Shown here one piece after another: positions 1 through 7,378 of a stretch of 15,766 nucleotides of DNA (its first letter is position 1; every line of letters starts with the position of its first letter). The position numbers were made by a program, and so were the translations under genes. The stretch spans positions 1-15,766 of the forward strand of contig JASHXQ010000058.1 in assembly GCA_030043455.1 (NCBI GenBank). The letters are read 5' to 3'. This DNA comes from Nitrososphaerales archaeon. GTDB lineage: Archaea; Thermoproteota; Nitrososphaeria; Nitrososphaerales; CADDZS01. A model generated the notes under the pieces. That model was not told the DNA's origin and did not search any database. It saw only the letters and a program-made list of their open reading frames with translations.

Positions 1-30
1 CCGAAAACACTCCCGAATCGATCTATAATT

Positions 31-56
31 GAAACAAATTTCTGCGAAAAAATTTC
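31..56. repeat. Two adjacent GAAA...TTTC near-palindromes
   Basis: GAAACAAATTTC at 31-42 is followed three bases later by GAAAAAATTTC at 46-56. Each has GAAA and TTTC arms, and together they form an imperfect direct repeat. They sit just right of a TATA-like CTATAATT (23-30). The pair could be a regulator binding site for a gene outside the window, but A/T-rich sequence makes such matches common. Confidence 0.2.
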
Positions 57-211
57 ACACTCTATTTTAGAATCCATGGTTGTATGATCCTTTTTTCCAA
101 AATCAGTACCACAATTCGAGTTCTAAGATCGGTAATAATCGCCGCTCGATTTCGTATTAATCTGGGAAGCTTCTCGGAAAGAGGATAATATTCCGCAAGG
201 GCCATAATCTC

Positions 212-227
212 TTTCAGTGAACTGAAA
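212..227. promoter_or_regulatory. Palindrome abutting the HtrA start codon
   Basis: TTTCAGT (212-218) and ACTGAAA (221-227) are perfect 7-base inverted arms separated by GA. The element ends one base before the TTG start at 229. On DNA it could be an operator; in the mRNA it could form only a very tight hairpin, because the loop is just two bases. Its placement between the likely transcription start and the start codon makes a regulatory role plausible, but this is inference. Confidence 0.3.
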
Positions 228-228
228 A

Positions 229-1461
229 TTGGTCCACAGACTGGAATCTATCCAGAATTCAAAGCGCGGTCTTGCGACCGTGTTGACGGCAATCGCGGTC
301 GCAGCTGTGGTAGGTCTGCTCGCGTCATTCCTCGTCGTGGGGGATTCAGCCCAGACGGTAACGACCACCCAGATGACCACGGTGCCTGCTATTTCGACGG
401 TGACAGTCTCCGGGTCTTCGAGCCCGAGTACTGCCTCTAATGTTTCTACTCTGGTCGATCCGCTCGATGCAGAACAGATCTACGCCGAAGCGAATCTGAG
501 TGTGGTCACGGTTCAAGGTACTCAGACCGAGAGCTCCTATTTTGGGAGCGAGATTTCCAGCATCCTCGGTTCGGGCTTTGCAGTGACCTACTCCGGGTCA
601 GATTACATAATCACCAACGATCACGTGGTGCAGGGCACTTCGAATATGACCGTCACTTTCGCTGACGGGAATGCTTATCCAGCCAATGTCGTAGGCACCG
701 ACCCCTATTCAGATCTTGCGGTCGTATCGGTTCCGACAGCCCCCAGCAGTGAATTTGTGCCGCTGACTCTGGTGTCCTCGTCAACCTTGCGAGTGGGCGA
801 TTCTGTGGTAGCCATTGGCAACCCCTACGGTCTGACGGGGTCGATGACGGAGGGAATCGTCAGCCAGTTAGGACGCACTATAACTGACGAGACAGCGGGT
901 AATTACTCCATCGCCAACGTGATCCAGTTCAGTGCAGCGATTAATCCAGGCAACTCCGGTGGACCTTTGCTGAACGCAGAGGGAGAGGTCGTGGGCATCA
1001 CTACTGCAGCAGTAACCAGCGCAACCGGTCTTGGCTTCGCCATTCCATCCGACACGATCATCGAAGAGCTGCCTTCGCTCATCAGCACCGGTACCTATGC
1101 GGCTCACTCGTATCTCGGCATTTCTGAAGTCGATATGAACTACCAGTTAGGGCAGGCGACGGGAGCCAACGTGACCTATGGTGTGCTGGTTGAAAGTGTG
1201 GTCGCTGGTGGACCGGCCGCTAACGCGGGACTTCAGGGAGGAAGCCAGACGGTGGTTGTAAATGGCGAGCAGTATCTGATCGGGGGCGATATCATCATCT
1301 CGATCAACGGCACAAGAATCACCACGTCTGATTCCTTGGGCACCTATCTAGCGGAATACACGGTCTCAGGACAGAAGGTGGCTCTGGGCATCATCGCTCC
1401 GGGAGACAAGTACTCGACCGTCACCGTAACACTGGGAGAGAGACCGAGCATCTCCTCCTAA
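229..1461 (+). CDS. Membrane-anchored HtrA/Deg-like serine protease with PDZ domain
   Basis: This encodes a 410-residue extracytoplasmic trypsin-like (S1C) protease, probably for quality control of exported proteins. A short basic N-terminus is followed by a hydrophobic segment at about residues 15-37, a signal anchor or signal peptide. A Ser/Thr-rich linker runs to about residue 75. The protease domain (about 80-290) shows the triad: His132 in TNDHVV, Asp162 in YSDLAVV and Ser243 in NPGNSGGPLL. A C-terminal PDZ-like domain (about 295-405) has GPAANAGL and GGDIIISING. Several N-x-S/T sequons fit an archaeal surface protein. The start is TTG; a stop lies two codons upstream in frame, and later starts would cut into the membrane segment. 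It appears monocistronic, with an oligo-T run just after the stop. The family assignment is secure; substrates are unknown. Confidence 0.93.
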   Translation: MVHRLESIQNSKRGLATVLTAIAVAAVVGLLASFLVVGDSAQTVTTTQMTTVPAISTVTVSGSSSPSTASNVSTLVDPLDAEQIYAEANLSVVTVQGTQTESSYFGSEISSILGSGFAVTYSGSDYIITNDHVVQGTSNMTVTFADGNAYPANVVGTDPYSDLAVVSVPTAPSSEFVPLTLVSSSTLRVGDSVVAIGNPYGLTGSMTEGIVSQLGRTITDETAGNYSIANVIQFSAAINPGNSGGPLLNAEGEVVGITTAAVTSATGLGFAIPSDTIIEELPSLISTGTYAAHSYLGISEVDMNYQLGQATGANVTYGVLVESVVAGGPAANAGLQGGSQTVVVNGEQYLIGGDIIISINGTRITTSDSLGTYLAEYTVSGQKVALGIIAPGDKYSTVTVTLGERPSISS

Positions 1462-1469
1462 ACCTCCAC

Positions 1470-1476
1470 TTTTTTT
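1470..1476 (+). terminator. Oligo-T terminator after the HtrA-like gene
   Basis: Seven consecutive T residues begin nine bases after the stop codon, with no clear stem before them. Archaeal RNA polymerase terminates at oligo-T tracts without needing a hairpin, so this is a reasonable terminator. Confidence 0.5.
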
Positions 1477-1540
1477 GATTCAACGTAGTAGAGAGATTAT
1501 TCGATTCTTGAAACAATGTTCAAGCCGCGAATTTGAGAGA

Positions 1541-1549
1541 AATTTATTA
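1541..1549 (+). promoter_or_regulatory. TATA-like box for the small membrane protein
   Basis: AATTTATTA preceded by purine-rich GAGAGA resembles a TATA box with an upstream BRE. The usual spacing predicts transcription starting near 1570. That excludes the in-frame TTG at 1552 and supports translation from the ATG at 1591 with a leader of about 20 bases. Confidence 0.45.
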
Positions 1550-1590
1550 GATTGAATGAAGCCAAAATACCTAGGGATGGGAAGAGAGGC

Positions 1591-1842
1591 ATGCAGCATG
1601 CGAATAGACCCAAGCTCGTGATTATCTTGCTTGTCGCTGCGTTCGGGATCCTGCTTGGGATTGCCCTTTACGCACCCGCTTACATCGCTTCTTATTCTTC
1701 AAAGACTGCGGCCGGCCTCAGCGTGACTCCAGTAAGCTACTTGCATCCCACCAACCTGTCTGAAGCTTTGTCCGACAAGATACCCCCGGCGAACTATACG
1801 GGTGTGCTTTACGTGCAGCACGTATGCGTGTACCATGAGTAA
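1591..1842 (+). CDS. Small single-pass membrane protein, unknown function
   Basis: This predicts an 83-residue protein that I do not recognise. A short basic head (MQHANRPK) is followed by a strongly hydrophobic segment at about residues 9-31. An outward tail of about 50 residues follows, carrying two sequons (NLS, NYT) and a single cysteine near the end. This is a type II membrane or secreted layout. An in-frame TTG at 1552 would add 13 residues, but it lies directly under the TATA-like box, so the ATG is preferred. A purine-rich GAGAGG sits just before the ATG but is too close to be a normal ribosome site. It stands alone between the protease and dipeptidase genes. It could be an accessory surface protein or a decayed fragment. 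Confidence 0.5.
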   Translation: MQHANRPKLVIILLVAAFGILLGIALYAPAYIASYSSKTAAGLSVTPVSYLHPTNLSEALSDKIPPANYTGVLYVQHVCVYHE

Positions 1843-1897
1843 TCCCGTTAGTATTTCGTGATCTTTCTCGCACCTGCCATTTCGTCGATCCCTTCTA

Positions 1898-1906
1898 CTT
1901 TAGATC
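1898..1906 (+). promoter_or_regulatory. Possible TATA-like box for the dipeptidase-hydrolase pair
   Basis: CTTTAGATC is centred about 23 bp upstream of an in-frame TTG at 1925 and about 59 bp upstream of the ATG at 1961. It would allow either a leaderless TTG start or a leader of about 35 bases. The match to a TATA consensus is only moderate. Confidence 0.3.
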
Positions 1907-1960
1907 TGTCGAAGAAATAGTTAATTGCGAAGTGGCTGGGACACAGCCGATCGCAAAAAA

Positions 1961-3037
1961 ATGTCTGAGAGAATTTCTTCTGAGGATCTGGAAAATGCCA
2001 GGGCCCTGCAGTCCCGACATTTCGTCTTCGACTGCCACTCTGACGTTCCGCTTCTGGACATCTATCCGCGCCACCTCCGCGGGGAGAGCGATGTCATGCG
2101 GAGAATACAACTTCCGCGCCACAAGGAGGGAAGGGTCAACGGGGCGATCTTCACGGTCGCGTGTGATTGCATGCACTGGGCAACCGAATACACCGGCGCT
2201 CTAAAGGAGACTCTGGAAGAAATCGACTATGTTTATGCGGAGGAAAAAGAAAGCAGTGGGGCTTTCACCGTGGTCAAGTCCGGGAGTGAGCTGGAAACCA
2301 CCTGGAAAGATGGCAAGTTCGGAGCATTCATGGGGCTTGAAGGTGGAAAAGCGATCGAAGGGAGCCTTGAAGCTCTTCGATGTTTGCAGCGCCTGGGAGT
2401 TCGGTCTTTTGGAATGACGCACAACGTGCGCAATCAGTTAGCCGATGGGGCCGGAGTGAAAGAAAATTATGGGTTGACGGAGCTTGGGAGGAGAGTGGTG
2501 GAAGAAGTAGACAAGCTCCACATGGTTTTGGATCTCGTACATCTTTCAGAGAAAGGGTACTATGACGCAATCGAAACCTGCAAGGATACGCCGATCATTT
2601 CCCACACAGCCTGCCGGGACGTTACCCCCTTTGACCATGGAAAGGTACCTTGGAGAAACGTGACCGATAAGCAGATCGAAACACTCGGGGATAAGGGCGG
2701 CGTAATGGGGATCGCTTTTCTGAAAGCGTTCGTCAGCGACAAAGACGTGGCAACAGTAGAGGATGTGATTCGTCATCTAGAGCATGCTATCAAAATCCTC
2801 GGCATAGATCATGTGGGGATTGGTCCGGACTTCATCGACTACGGTACTCCCGAAAACCAATTGCTGCTTGGTGAGGCGCACCCTCTCGGGACCGAGCTCG
2901 ATACAAAAGGTCTGGAAAACATTACCAAAATCCCGTACTTCACGGCGGCGTTGATGAAGAAAGGGTACTCGGAAACTGAGATCTCCAAGATCCTCGGCGG
3001 GAACTTTCTCCGACTGTTCAAACACATTCTCGGTTAG
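1961..3037 (+). CDS. M19-family zinc (membrane/renal-type) dipeptidase
   Basis: This is a 358-residue metallo-dipeptidase of the amidohydrolase-fold M19 family, which cleaves dipeptides, in some members with D-residues. All expected metal and catalytic positions are visible: His26 and Asp28 in CHSDVP, Glu127 in GLEGG, His194 in DLVHLS, His215 in ISHTACRD and Asp290 in GIGPDF. Their spacing closely follows human renal dipeptidase (H20, D22, E125, H198, H219, D288). GMTHN and the terminal GGNFLRLF are further family signatures. No signal peptide is seen, so it is probably cytoplasmic. An in-frame TTG at 1925 would add 12 residues (MRSGWDTADRKK); the ATG is preferred because family members start close to the HxD motif. 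The alpha/beta hydrolase begins 11 bases after the stop, implying one transcript. A role in peptide use is likely; exact substrates are unknown. Confidence 0.92.
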   Translation: MSERISSEDLENARALQSRHFVFDCHSDVPLLDIYPRHLRGESDVMRRIQLPRHKEGRVNGAIFTVACDCMHWATEYTGALKETLEEIDYVYAEEKESSGAFTVVKSGSELETTWKDGKFGAFMGLEGGKAIEGSLEALRCLQRLGVRSFGMTHNVRNQLADGAGVKENYGLTELGRRVVEEVDKLHMVLDLVHLSEKGYYDAIETCKDTPIISHTACRDVTPFDHGKVPWRNVTDKQIETLGDKGGVMGIAFLKAFVSDKDVATVEDVIRHLEHAIKILGIDHVGIGPDFIDYGTPENQLLLGEAHPLGTELDTKGLENITKIPYFTAALMKKGYSETEISKILGGNFLRLFKHILG

Positions 3038-3048
3038 AATACGCACCT

Positions 3049-3891
3049 ATGCCGCGCTTTTCCACCAGTGACTCCATCAGCATCTATTATGAAGACCTCG
3101 GTGAAGGTTTCCCGCTAGTCCTCCTGCACCCGTGGCCTGCCGACCACGCGATGTGGATGCTGCAGGTTCCCTTCTTTTCCGAAACCTACAGGATCATTAC
3201 CCCGGACAGCAGGGGGCTCGGAAAATCAGACAAGCCGAAAGACGGGTACACGCTGAAGCGGCTTTCAGACGATGTTGTAGAACTCTTGGATCATTTGGGT
3301 ATCGAAAAAGCCTTCGTCGTGGGAAATTCATTGGGTGGTGCTGCGGCTGAGAAATTTGCGATAGATCACATGAAGCGTGTGAAAGCGACGGTGTGGATAG
3401 GAGCTCCCACCTTTCCAATGGATGAGCTTGTGATGAATTTCGCGGGGGAGACCAACGTTCCCTTTGCGCAAGTCTATGTTCGGGAGCTGAAAGTGGGCTA
3501 TCTAAATTTCTGGAGGAAGGTCTGGAAACCGTACATGCACTACAATTTTCACGAGTCTTTTTTTAGGACGTACATCGGATCCTATCTCATTAACTATCTC
3601 TTTGAGGATCGATACGCGAGACTAAACGCCGATTCGAGTTCTCTAATCGGACTTCTTGAAGGCCTGGATCAGGAGAAAAGCTCGCTCGATCCCGAGCTGG
3701 CTAGGCTTACTATACCCTCAGCGATCATTTGTGGCGATGGGGACGACACCCGGCCGTCATGCGAGAAGCAGCATCGAAACATCCCCAAAGCGGAGTTTCT
3801 CGTGATTCCCAATAGTGGCCATTTTTGTTATCTCGATCAACCAGAAATCTTCAACAATTTCCTAAGGGATTTCCTAGGCAGAAATTCATAG
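3049..3891 (+). CDS. Alpha/beta-fold hydrolase
   Basis: This 280-residue protein is a full-length alpha/beta hydrolase of the esterase, epoxide-hydrolase or proline-iminopeptidase-like group. The oxyanion loop is LLHPWPADHAMW (about residues 25-36), followed by DSRGLGKSDKP (53-63). The nucleophile elbow is VGNSLGG with Ser94, the acid is probably Asp232 in GDGDDTRP, and the base is His258 in NSGHF. A helical cap lies between about residues 125 and 200. There is no signal peptide, so it is likely cytoplasmic. It starts with ATG 11 bases after the dipeptidase gene and is very probably co-transcribed. That pairing hints at peptide or amide substrates, but family members act on many esters and amides, so the substrate is not assigned. 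It ends 12 bases from the convergent TfoX-like gene, and T-rich sequence at 3904-3925 may terminate the transcript. Confidence 0.9.
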   Translation: MPRFSTSDSISIYYEDLGEGFPLVLLHPWPADHAMWMLQVPFFSETYRIITPDSRGLGKSDKPKDGYTLKRLSDDVVELLDHLGIEKAFVVGNSLGGAAAEKFAIDHMKRVKATVWIGAPTFPMDELVMNFAGETNVPFAQVYVRELKVGYLNFWRKVWKPYMHYNFHESFFRTYIGSYLINYLFEDRYARLNADSSSLIGLLEGLDQEKSSLDPELARLTIPSAIICGDGDDTRPSCEKQHRNIPKAEFLVIPNSGHFCYLDQPEIFNNFLRDFLGRNS

Positions 3892-3903
3892 TGGTTTGGC
3901 TGA

Positions 3904-4281
3904 TTATTTTTTCGCTATTTTACTTTTCATTTCCTTCGCTGGGAGCCTCCCCGTCCACTCAAGTGCCTTCGAAATCCAGGGGCTCACTATGGAGCGATCA
4001 CTGCGCCATTCGTCGGGGACACAGACATACTCTTTCATCGGCCGTCCCTTCATAGGCTCGAAAAGCCGCGTTCCCTTCACTTTCAAAAGGTGTTTACGAT
4101 CCTCTTCGGACAGACGGACAAACAGGGTCTCGCCGTATAGCCCGGAAAAGAGGTTCCCGTTTACAAAGGCAGCGAGGTTACCAAACATTGGTTTTGTCTG
4201 AATGGATTCATTTTCAGGCAGGATGGTTCTGAAAAAGTCCTCGAGTTTCTTGTCGCCTTTGGGGATTTTCACTGGATCCAC
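3904..4281 (-). CDS. TfoX N-terminal domain protein
   Basis: This 125-residue protein matches the TfoX_N domain, found in the bacterial competence regulator TfoX/Sxy and in many stand-alone proteins of unknown role. Visible hallmarks are PMFGNLAAFVNGNLF (about residues 31-45), LFVRLSEEDR and the block LFEPMKGRPMKEYVCVPDEW ending near residue 92, followed by a helical W/K-rich tail. There is no TfoX C-terminal domain, so a competence role should not be assumed. The start is GTG at 4281. A TATA-like box centred about 25 bp upstream predicts a leaderless mRNA. The lysine-rich C-terminus overlaps a T-rich stretch facing the end of the convergent hydrolase gene. Function is unknown. Confidence 0.8.
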   Translation of the reverse strand: MDPVKIPKGDKKLEDFFRTILPENESIQTKPMFGNLAAFVNGNLFSGLYGETLFVRLSEEDRKHLLKVKGTRLFEPMKGRPMKEYVCVPDEWRSDRSIVSPWISKALEWTGRLPAKEMKSKIAKK

Positions 4282-4300
4282 CGGCCGAATCTTTGTGGAT

Positions 4301-4310
4301 GTAATATTTC
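4301..4310 (-). promoter_or_regulatory. TATA-like box for the TfoX-N gene
   Basis: On the minus strand this reads GAAATATTAC, centred about 25 bp upstream of the GTG at 4281. The spacing suits a leaderless archaeal transcript and supports that start. Confidence 0.5.
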
Positions 4311-4338
4311 TATTTCCAAATTTGCGCCGGTTAGAAAA

Positions 4339-5238
4339 CTAGGCGAGGGTTGTTACAGTGAGGTATAATCCGGTAGAATTTGTGAACCAACGCATAACCA
4401 CGTAGGAATTGAAGGGAGTCGCAATGAAGGGAGTGGGCAATTGGTCGCTCGCTAAAGCCCCACTTGACGGCCAAGTGAATACTACCTGCTGCGTCTGATT
4501 CTCGGGCGGACTCCCGACGTATGTAACATTGAAGGCGTAGTCGTACCCCGGATAGGTAGTGCCGTTGGCGCCTGCAAAGTTAGAGCTGCTCGAAATCAGC
4601 TGGAACTCGAACCCGCCCAGCTGTGTTTCGTTTGAGAGTTGAGATGCCGAGTAAGTGGCGACACCAGTTTCTGTGGGACAGTTGAACGGCGGTATGTCGG
4701 ACGGCACCACGACGACGCTCTCGTTGCTGTAATCTACCTGCGTTCCATTATCAACAACTGGAATGATTACCAGGATCCGAGCGATGGGATTGCTGTAAGT
4801 GAAATCTAGGTTGCAGGGGAAGATGGGATCGCTCATGTTCAAGCGATTGAAAAGAAGTGCTTCAATTGAAGAACCATTTCCCAGACTTGTGTGTGTGACC
4901 AAGCTGTTTGTGGGGTCAACTGTGAACTGGGAGCCGTTCTCCTCCCGGACGAAGCGAGGATCCTGTGATACCGTGACGACAGCGTTGTACAGATTTTGGT
5001 GGACCGGTTGAGGGCAGGCTCCGGATAAATAGAAGGCACTCGATCCGTCGCTGTAGGTGACATTCACGCCCGAAATGGTAGAATTCGCGAAAAAGGAGGC
5101 ATTCGCAGAATCAGGGATAATCGTGGTACAGAGATTCGAATGGTTCCCCAGATCAAAGTAAAGGTATCCTCCGAACACCGCGGCCAAAATGAGTGGGAAG
5201 ATCAGGAAGGCACCAGCCACGTTACGCTTCTGCACCAC
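4339..5238 (-). CDS. Secreted or membrane-anchored sequon-rich protein, unknown function
   Basis: I do not recognise this 299-residue protein. A short basic head (MVQKRN) precedes a hydrophobic segment at about residues 8-28, so most of the chain should be outside the cell. The outer part is rich in Ser, Thr, Asn, Val and Tyr, probably beta-structured, and carries about 14 N-x-S/T sequons, roughly one per 20 residues. Four cysteines (Cys37, Cys75, Cys142, Cys187) could form two disulfides. No enzymatic motif is seen. The start is one of two adjacent GTG codons; the upstream one is used here. It is transcribed away from the DAO-family gene across a 158-bp divergent gap, and stands 57 bases upstream of the TfoX-N start on the same strand. 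An S-layer-associated or solute-binding surface protein is possible, but this is only a guess. Confidence 0.75.
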   Translation of the reverse strand: MVQKRNVAGAFLIFPLILAAVFGGYLYFDLGNHSNLCTTIIPDSANASFFANSTISGVNVTYSDGSSAFYLSGACPQPVHQNLYNAVVTVSQDPRFVREENGSQFTVDPTNSLVTHTSLGNGSSIEALLFNRLNMSDPIFPCNLDFTYSNPIARILVIIPVVDNGTQVDYSNESVVVVPSDIPPFNCPTETGVATYSASQLSNETQLGGFEFQLISSSSNFAGANGTTYPGYDYAFNVTYVGSPPENQTQQVVFTWPSSGALASDQLPTPFIATPFNSYVVMRWFTNSTGLYLTVTTLA

Positions 5239-5396
5239 CGGAGAGATATCCGATATTCCAGATCACGCTGCAAATCCCGAGACCAACCCGCCAACTATTT
5301 CACACTATCCACTACGCACCTCGCAAACACTTTTTTCATCCTCCCCAAAAAACTGGAAAATCGGATCATTTGTTTCAATCCAGCTCCCCGCGCAAG

Positions 5397-6500
5397 GTGG
5401 GTACTGTAATTGTCGGAGGAGGGATAGTGGGCCTCGCGATCGGCTACTATCTGTCTAAGCGAAACTTTGCAGACGCGGAGATCGTGGAGAAAGAAGCGCA
5501 ACTAACCATGCATGCGAGCGGGCATAACGCCGGAGGGATCTCGGGAGTTCACACCTATCAGCCACGTGAAACTTGGGCGCTCTCTAGAGAAACTCCCAGC
5601 ATGTTTGAAGAGCTCGCTCAAACTCCAGGATTTGAATTCGAGTATGTCAGAGGTGGCACGATCATCCCGGGCACCTCTGAAAACGAAAAGCAGCTTGAAG
5701 AGGTGGCGGACAAATACACGGATCATTCCCAGGGCATCCATGTAAAATTTCTAGATAAACAGGATCTGCTAAGCAAGGAACCCAATGTCTCATCCGATCG
5801 CTTCAGTTGCGCGCTGTTTTATCCCCTTGATGCTCAAGGAAACTCCAAGAAACTTGGGGGTTGTTTTGCTAAAACCTGTTTGGAAAAAGGAATTAGGATT
5901 ACTACTGGCCGAGCGATTGCTGCGTTCGAAACCAGCAGCGACAAGATAGTCGAAGTGAGACTGGATAACGGCGAGTCGATCGCTCCAGAAAACCTCGTGA
6001 TTGCCGCAGGACCTTGGTCAGGCGGGTTATCTGCAAAGCTTGGGATGCCTCTTCCGGTTGGTCCAGTAAAGGGACATCTGATTTCGGTCGATGTCGGTAG
6101 AATCAGGCTCGTGAACTCGTTTGTCAGCGGCCCCAATTACTACGTGATGCAGAATGGACCAACCGTTATTGTGGGGGGTGGGGAAGACTCCGTGGGTTTC
6201 AATGATCTGGTGGATCCTTCACGGATTACGGATGCCTGGGCAGAAGGTGTCTCAATGGTTCCTAGACTGAAAGAGTGGAACGCAAACACTACTTCTACCG
6301 CCTGCCTCAGACCTCATGCCCCGGGGGGCATCCCGATTCTGGGCAGGAGCAAGATATTCAAAAACGTCTTATTTGCAACGGGGCACTTTAGAAATGGTTT
6401 TGCCCTCTCGCCAATTACCGGGAAATTAATTTCTCAATTATTGTTGGATGGGCGGTCTGAAATCGATCTCTCGCCTTTTTCTCCGGATCGATTCTCGTAA
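5397..6500 (+). CDS. FAD-dependent oxidoreductase of the DAO (glycine/D-amino-acid/sarcosine oxidase) family
   Basis: This 367-residue flavoprotein probably oxidises an amine, amino acid or 2-hydroxy acid. The N-terminal Rossmann motif VIVGGGIVGLAIGYYL spans about residues 4-19. SGHNAGGIS (41-49) is the second FAD contact, AAGPWSGGL (203-211) is the usual DAO motif, and CLRPHAPGGIPILG (303-316) with TGHFRNGFALSP (328-339) forms the C-terminal flavin and substrate region, close to glycine-oxidase-like proteins. The GTG start gives an N-terminus of normal length. A TTG at 5370 would add nine residues. A far upstream ATG at 5193 is unlikely because it would overlap the divergent gene and add a Pro/His/Arg-rich tail. 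It ends 10 bases from the convergent sensor gene. The RidA gene in the same window could handle imine products. Substrate not assigned; 2-hydroxyglutarate-oxidase-type activity is an alternative. Confidence 0.85.
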   Translation: MGTVIVGGGIVGLAIGYYLSKRNFADAEIVEKEAQLTMHASGHNAGGISGVHTYQPRETWALSRETPSMFEELAQTPGFEFEYVRGGTIIPGTSENEKQLEEVADKYTDHSQGIHVKFLDKQDLLSKEPNVSSDRFSCALFYPLDAQGNSKKLGGCFAKTCLEKGIRITTGRAIAAFETSSDKIVEVRLDNGESIAPENLVIAAGPWSGGLSAKLGMPLPVGPVKGHLISVDVGRIRLVNSFVSGPNYYVMQNGPTVIVGGGEDSVGFNDLVDPSRITDAWAEGVSMVPRLKEWNANTTSTACLRPHAPGGIPILGRSKIFKNVLFATGHFRNGFALSPITGKLISQLLLDGRSEIDLSPFSPDRFS

Positions 6501-6510
6501 CCAGAGAATT

Positions 6511-7335
6511 TTAGGGCGGTGGTCTTTGTGCATCGACCTTGTACTTGATTCTCAGGACGAAAGACGCTTGGTCATAGTTGGAGTCCTGGACGCTTAACTT
6601 GGTGTTCAGAAGTACCTCCATGATACCGCAAAGCATGCCTAAGAAAAATCTGCTGGTGACTTCCCCCTTGGAATTGGTTACGGGATATTTCATTTCTAGG
6701 AAAACCATGCTCTTCTCATCGTTCATACGATAATCCAAGATTCCCCAGCCGGCGGCTTTTCCTCCGTCCCTCACATTTTGGAAAAGGAGCGCAGAATTTT
6801 CATACGTGTAAACATCCACGTACCTGCGGCATGTAGAAATTCCATAGGATTCCCCCTCTCGGAACATTATAGATTCGCCGGCAGTCCCCATCCAGCGGAC
6901 AAGATCTTCCTCCATCCCGAACCAGTTCTCAATCCTCAGGATCACTCCCCGATTGATGCCATTCAGAATAACAGGGAAGGTGGAATACCCGAAAAGAGAG
7001 CCGGCTCGCGGGATTACGTACACAATGTCAACTCCGGATTTGGAGCGCAGGAATTCGGCCAGCTTAGAGGAGGAGCAATCAGCCCCCGACATGTCCACCA
7101 TATAGAAGGCTGCGAATTTCTTTTCCTCATCGTTCCAGTCGAAGCGGTGATGGAGAAGACGCGCTCCATGTTCCAAGAAAAGATCTGTGACCCGGACGAC
7201 GGAGCTGGGAGCATCATCCCCGTAGATGGCAAACTCAAAAGTCTCCTTAGCCAGGGGTCGAGGATAGCCGATCATACGAGGGCGGTATTTCTCGCCGTCC
7301 TCCCTAGAGAAGGAAATTGGCGCAGGAGCTTCCAA
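6511..7335 (-). CDS. Probable ligand sensor: ACT-like domain plus V4R-like domain
   Basis: This 274-residue soluble protein has two apparent parts. Residues about 33-108 look like an ACT-type small-molecule domain (strand, helix SVVRVTDLFLEHGARLL, strands FAAFYMVDM and VDIVYVIP). Residues about 118-266 resemble the V4R (4-vinyl-reductase) ligand-binding domain: FPVILNGINRGVILRIENWFG, then RWMGTAGESIMFREGESYG, and the late block FFLGMLCGIMEVLLNTKL (230-247) with FVLRIKYKV near the end. The usual cysteines of V4R metal sites are not evident in that last block. No helix-turn-helix or kinase is fused to it, so signal output would need a partner. A TTG start is used; an ATG at 7275 is the alternative. 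A TATATA box about 47 bp upstream gives it its own promoter. Its position between the oxidase and Gfo genes suggests sensing of a related metabolite. The domain call is by eye and tentative. Confidence 0.6.
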   Translation of the reverse strand: MEAPAPISFSREDGEKYRPRMIGYPRPLAKETFEFAIYGDDAPSSVVRVTDLFLEHGARLLHHRFDWNDEEKKFAAFYMVDMSGADCSSSKLAEFLRSKSGVDIVYVIPRAGSLFGYSTFPVILNGINRGVILRIENWFGMEEDLVRWMGTAGESIMFREGESYGISTCRRYVDVYTYENSALLFQNVRDGGKAAGWGILDYRMNDEKSMVFLEMKYPVTNSKGEVTSRFFLGMLCGIMEVLLNTKLSVQDSNYDQASFVLRIKYKVDAQRPPP

Positions 7336-7378
7336 ACTGAAAAGAAGTGCCTCAAAAGCCTGACCGATGCTTCGTGCG

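Larger units (their letters stand above)
1..228. other. Upstream non-coding or unresolved stretch
   Basis: No convincing gene is seen here. The stretch is A/T-rich. It holds an oligo-T run at 91-96, which could end an incoming plus-strand transcript, and TATA-like strings near 23-30, 155-161 and 184-190. Two plus-strand frames are open from the window edge, with stops at 30-32 and 85-87. Either could be the 3' end of a gene lying outside the window, but both are too short to judge. The box near 184-190 is the best placed to drive the HtrA-like gene, predicting a start of transcription near 213. Confidence 0.4.

Noticed and set aside
1..87. 3' ends of possible upstream plus-strand genes (stops at 30-32 or 85-87)
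   Set aside because: Two frames are open from the edge and neither carries recognisable protein sequence; the region is A/T-rich like intergenic DNA. The oligo-T at 91-96 keeps the idea open but does not prove it.
1552..1590. TTG start for the small membrane protein
   Set aside because: It lies only a few bases after the TATA-like box at 1541-1549, so it would be upstream of the expected transcription start.
5193..5396. ATG-initiated 68-residue N-terminal extension of the DAO-family oxidase
   Set aside because: It would overlap the divergent secreted-protein gene, has a Pro/His/Arg-rich composition unlike the rest, and the GTG at 5397 already gives the normal distance to the FAD glycine motif.
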